Assembly: GCA_023438885.1 (NCBI GenBank)
Contig: JAEXPS010000208.1
Location: forward strand, 1-6,471
From: Actinomycetes bacterium
GTDB lineage: Bacteria > Actinomycetota > Actinomycetes > Actinomycetales > Cellulomonadaceae
Direction of reading: 5' to 3'
Length of the DNA: 6,471 nt
Shown here: positions 5,903 through 6,471 of the stretch, piece after piece
How the letters are laid out: each line of letters begins with the position of its first letter
How positions within the stretch are numbered: the first letter of the stretch is position 1
Position numbers and translations under genes: made by a program
Notes under the pieces: generated by a model
Seen by the model: the letters and a program-made list of their open reading frames with translations, nothing else
Told to the model about the DNA's origin: nothing
The model's database searches: none

Positions 5903-6471
5903 TCACGGCAGGCGGTAGGAGCCCGGTCCTCGCACGACGAGGCCGTCGGCCTCCAGCGCGGCCAGGCACCGGTCGAGCTGGGCGCCGTCCGGCCACGCGG
6001 CGCGCACCGCCTCGACCGGGACGGGGCCGGCGGCGGTCCGCAGCAGGGCCATCACCCGGCCCCGCACCTGCCGGTCGGTGCCGGCCCACGGCTGCGTGCG
6101 GCGGCGGGCGGCGTGCTCGTCGGGCGGCTTCCCGGCGGCCAGCCAGGCGCACGACGAGGCGAGCGGGCACTGCTCGCACCGCGCCGACCGCGCGGTGCAC
6201 ACCAGTGCCCCGAGCTCCATCGTCGCCACCGCCCACCGAGCCGCCGTCTCGTCGTCCGCCGGGGTCAGCCGGTCGGCGAGGGCGACCTCCGCCGCCGTCT
6301 GTGCCGGGGCCGGCAACGCCACCCCGGCGGCGGCGCGGGCGAGCACCCGGCGCACGTTGGTGTCGAGCACCACGGCCCGGCGCCCGAAGGCGAACGCCCG
6401 CACGGCCGCCGCGGTGTACGGGCCGATGCCGGGCAGCGCCCGCAGCGCCGCCTCGTCGTCCGGCACCAGGC
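5903..6471 (-). CDS. mutY: Adenine DNA glycosylase MutY, C-terminal part (cut by window end)
   Basis: Base-excision repair glycosylase removing adenine mispaired with 8-oxoguanine. The frame stays open to the window edge, so the start and the N-terminal catalytic Glu (E. coli E37) lie outside; the GTG at 6466 is an internal valine. Numbered from that valine, the visible 187 residues hold the helix-hairpin-helix LPGIGPYTA (11-19), the catalytic Asp D35 in VLDTNVRRVLAR (33-44, equivalent to E. coli D138), WAVATMELGALVC (78-90), and the [4Fe-4S] cluster cysteines C90, C97, C100 and C106 with C-x6-C-x2-C-x5-C spacing. After the cluster only about 80 residues remain, and the last 60 read as a small winged-helix-like domain (TDRQVRGRVMALL, then LEADGLVVRGPGSYRLP at the end) rather than the NUDIX-like 8-oxoG-reading domain of E. 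coli MutY. Converges on argA with overlap-tight spacing. Confidence 0.93.
   Translation of the reverse strand, partial: LVPDDEAALRALPGIGPYTAAAVRAFAFGRRAVVLDTNVRRVLARAAAGVALPAPAQTAAEVALADRLTPADDETAARWAVATMELGALVCTARSARCEQCPLASSCAWLAAGKPPDEHAARRRTQPWAGTDRQVRGRVMALLRTAAGPVPVEAVRAAWPDGAQLDRCLAALEADGLVVRGPGSYRLP

Noticed and set aside
5928..5942. cctcg/cgagg hairpin 27 nt after the argA stop as a terminator
   Set aside because: Only 5 bp with no T-run, and it lies within the mutY coding sequence, so codon constraints explain it as well.

Overview
The window is very GC-rich double-stranded bacterial DNA with almost no non-coding space. GTG starts and family-level protein resemblances point to a high-GC actinobacterium, most plausibly of the Micrococcales (Cellulomonas/Cellulosimicrobium-like). 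The genus is an inference from protein character, not from a marker gene.

Layout. Positions 1-4256, minus strand: a complete glycerol catabolism cluster read right to left as glpD (FAD-dependent glycerol-3-phosphate dehydrogenase), glpF (aquaglyceroporin) and glpK (glycerol kinase). The gaps are 65 nt (glpD-glpF) and 132 nt (glpF-glpK). Both gaps carry perfect inverted repeats, two of them in the glpF-glpK gap, and another GC-rich hairpin lies just after glpK. Positions 4257-4383: a 127-bp divergent intergenic region with a shared AT-rich promoter patch and short dyads. Positions 4384-5385, plus strand: a SorC/DeoR-type sugar-binding transcriptional regulator transcribed away from the glp genes. 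Positions 5404-5901, plus strand: a single-domain GNAT enzyme closely resembling the mycobacterial-type ArgA (N-acetylglutamate synthase). Positions 5903-6471, minus strand: the C-terminal part of an adenine DNA glycosylase (MutY), cut by the window end and converging on argA with one base between the two stop codons.

How it works together. GlpF admits glycerol, GlpK traps it as glycerol-3-phosphate, and GlpD oxidises that to dihydroxyacetone phosphate while passing electrons to the quinone pool. The divergent SorC-type protein is the obvious candidate regulator, with a phosphorylated glycerol intermediate as possible effector (inference). ArgA (arginine biosynthesis) and MutY (8-oxoG:A repair) look functionally unrelated to glycerol use.

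I see no mobile element, CRISPR array, RNA gene or clearly new system. The points most worth a second look are the tandem stem-loops between glpF and glpK, the non-classical regulator for a glp cluster, the apparent absence in GlpK of both well-known allosteric/phosphorylation sites, the short non-NUDIX tail of MutY, and a possible leaderless promoter for argA.
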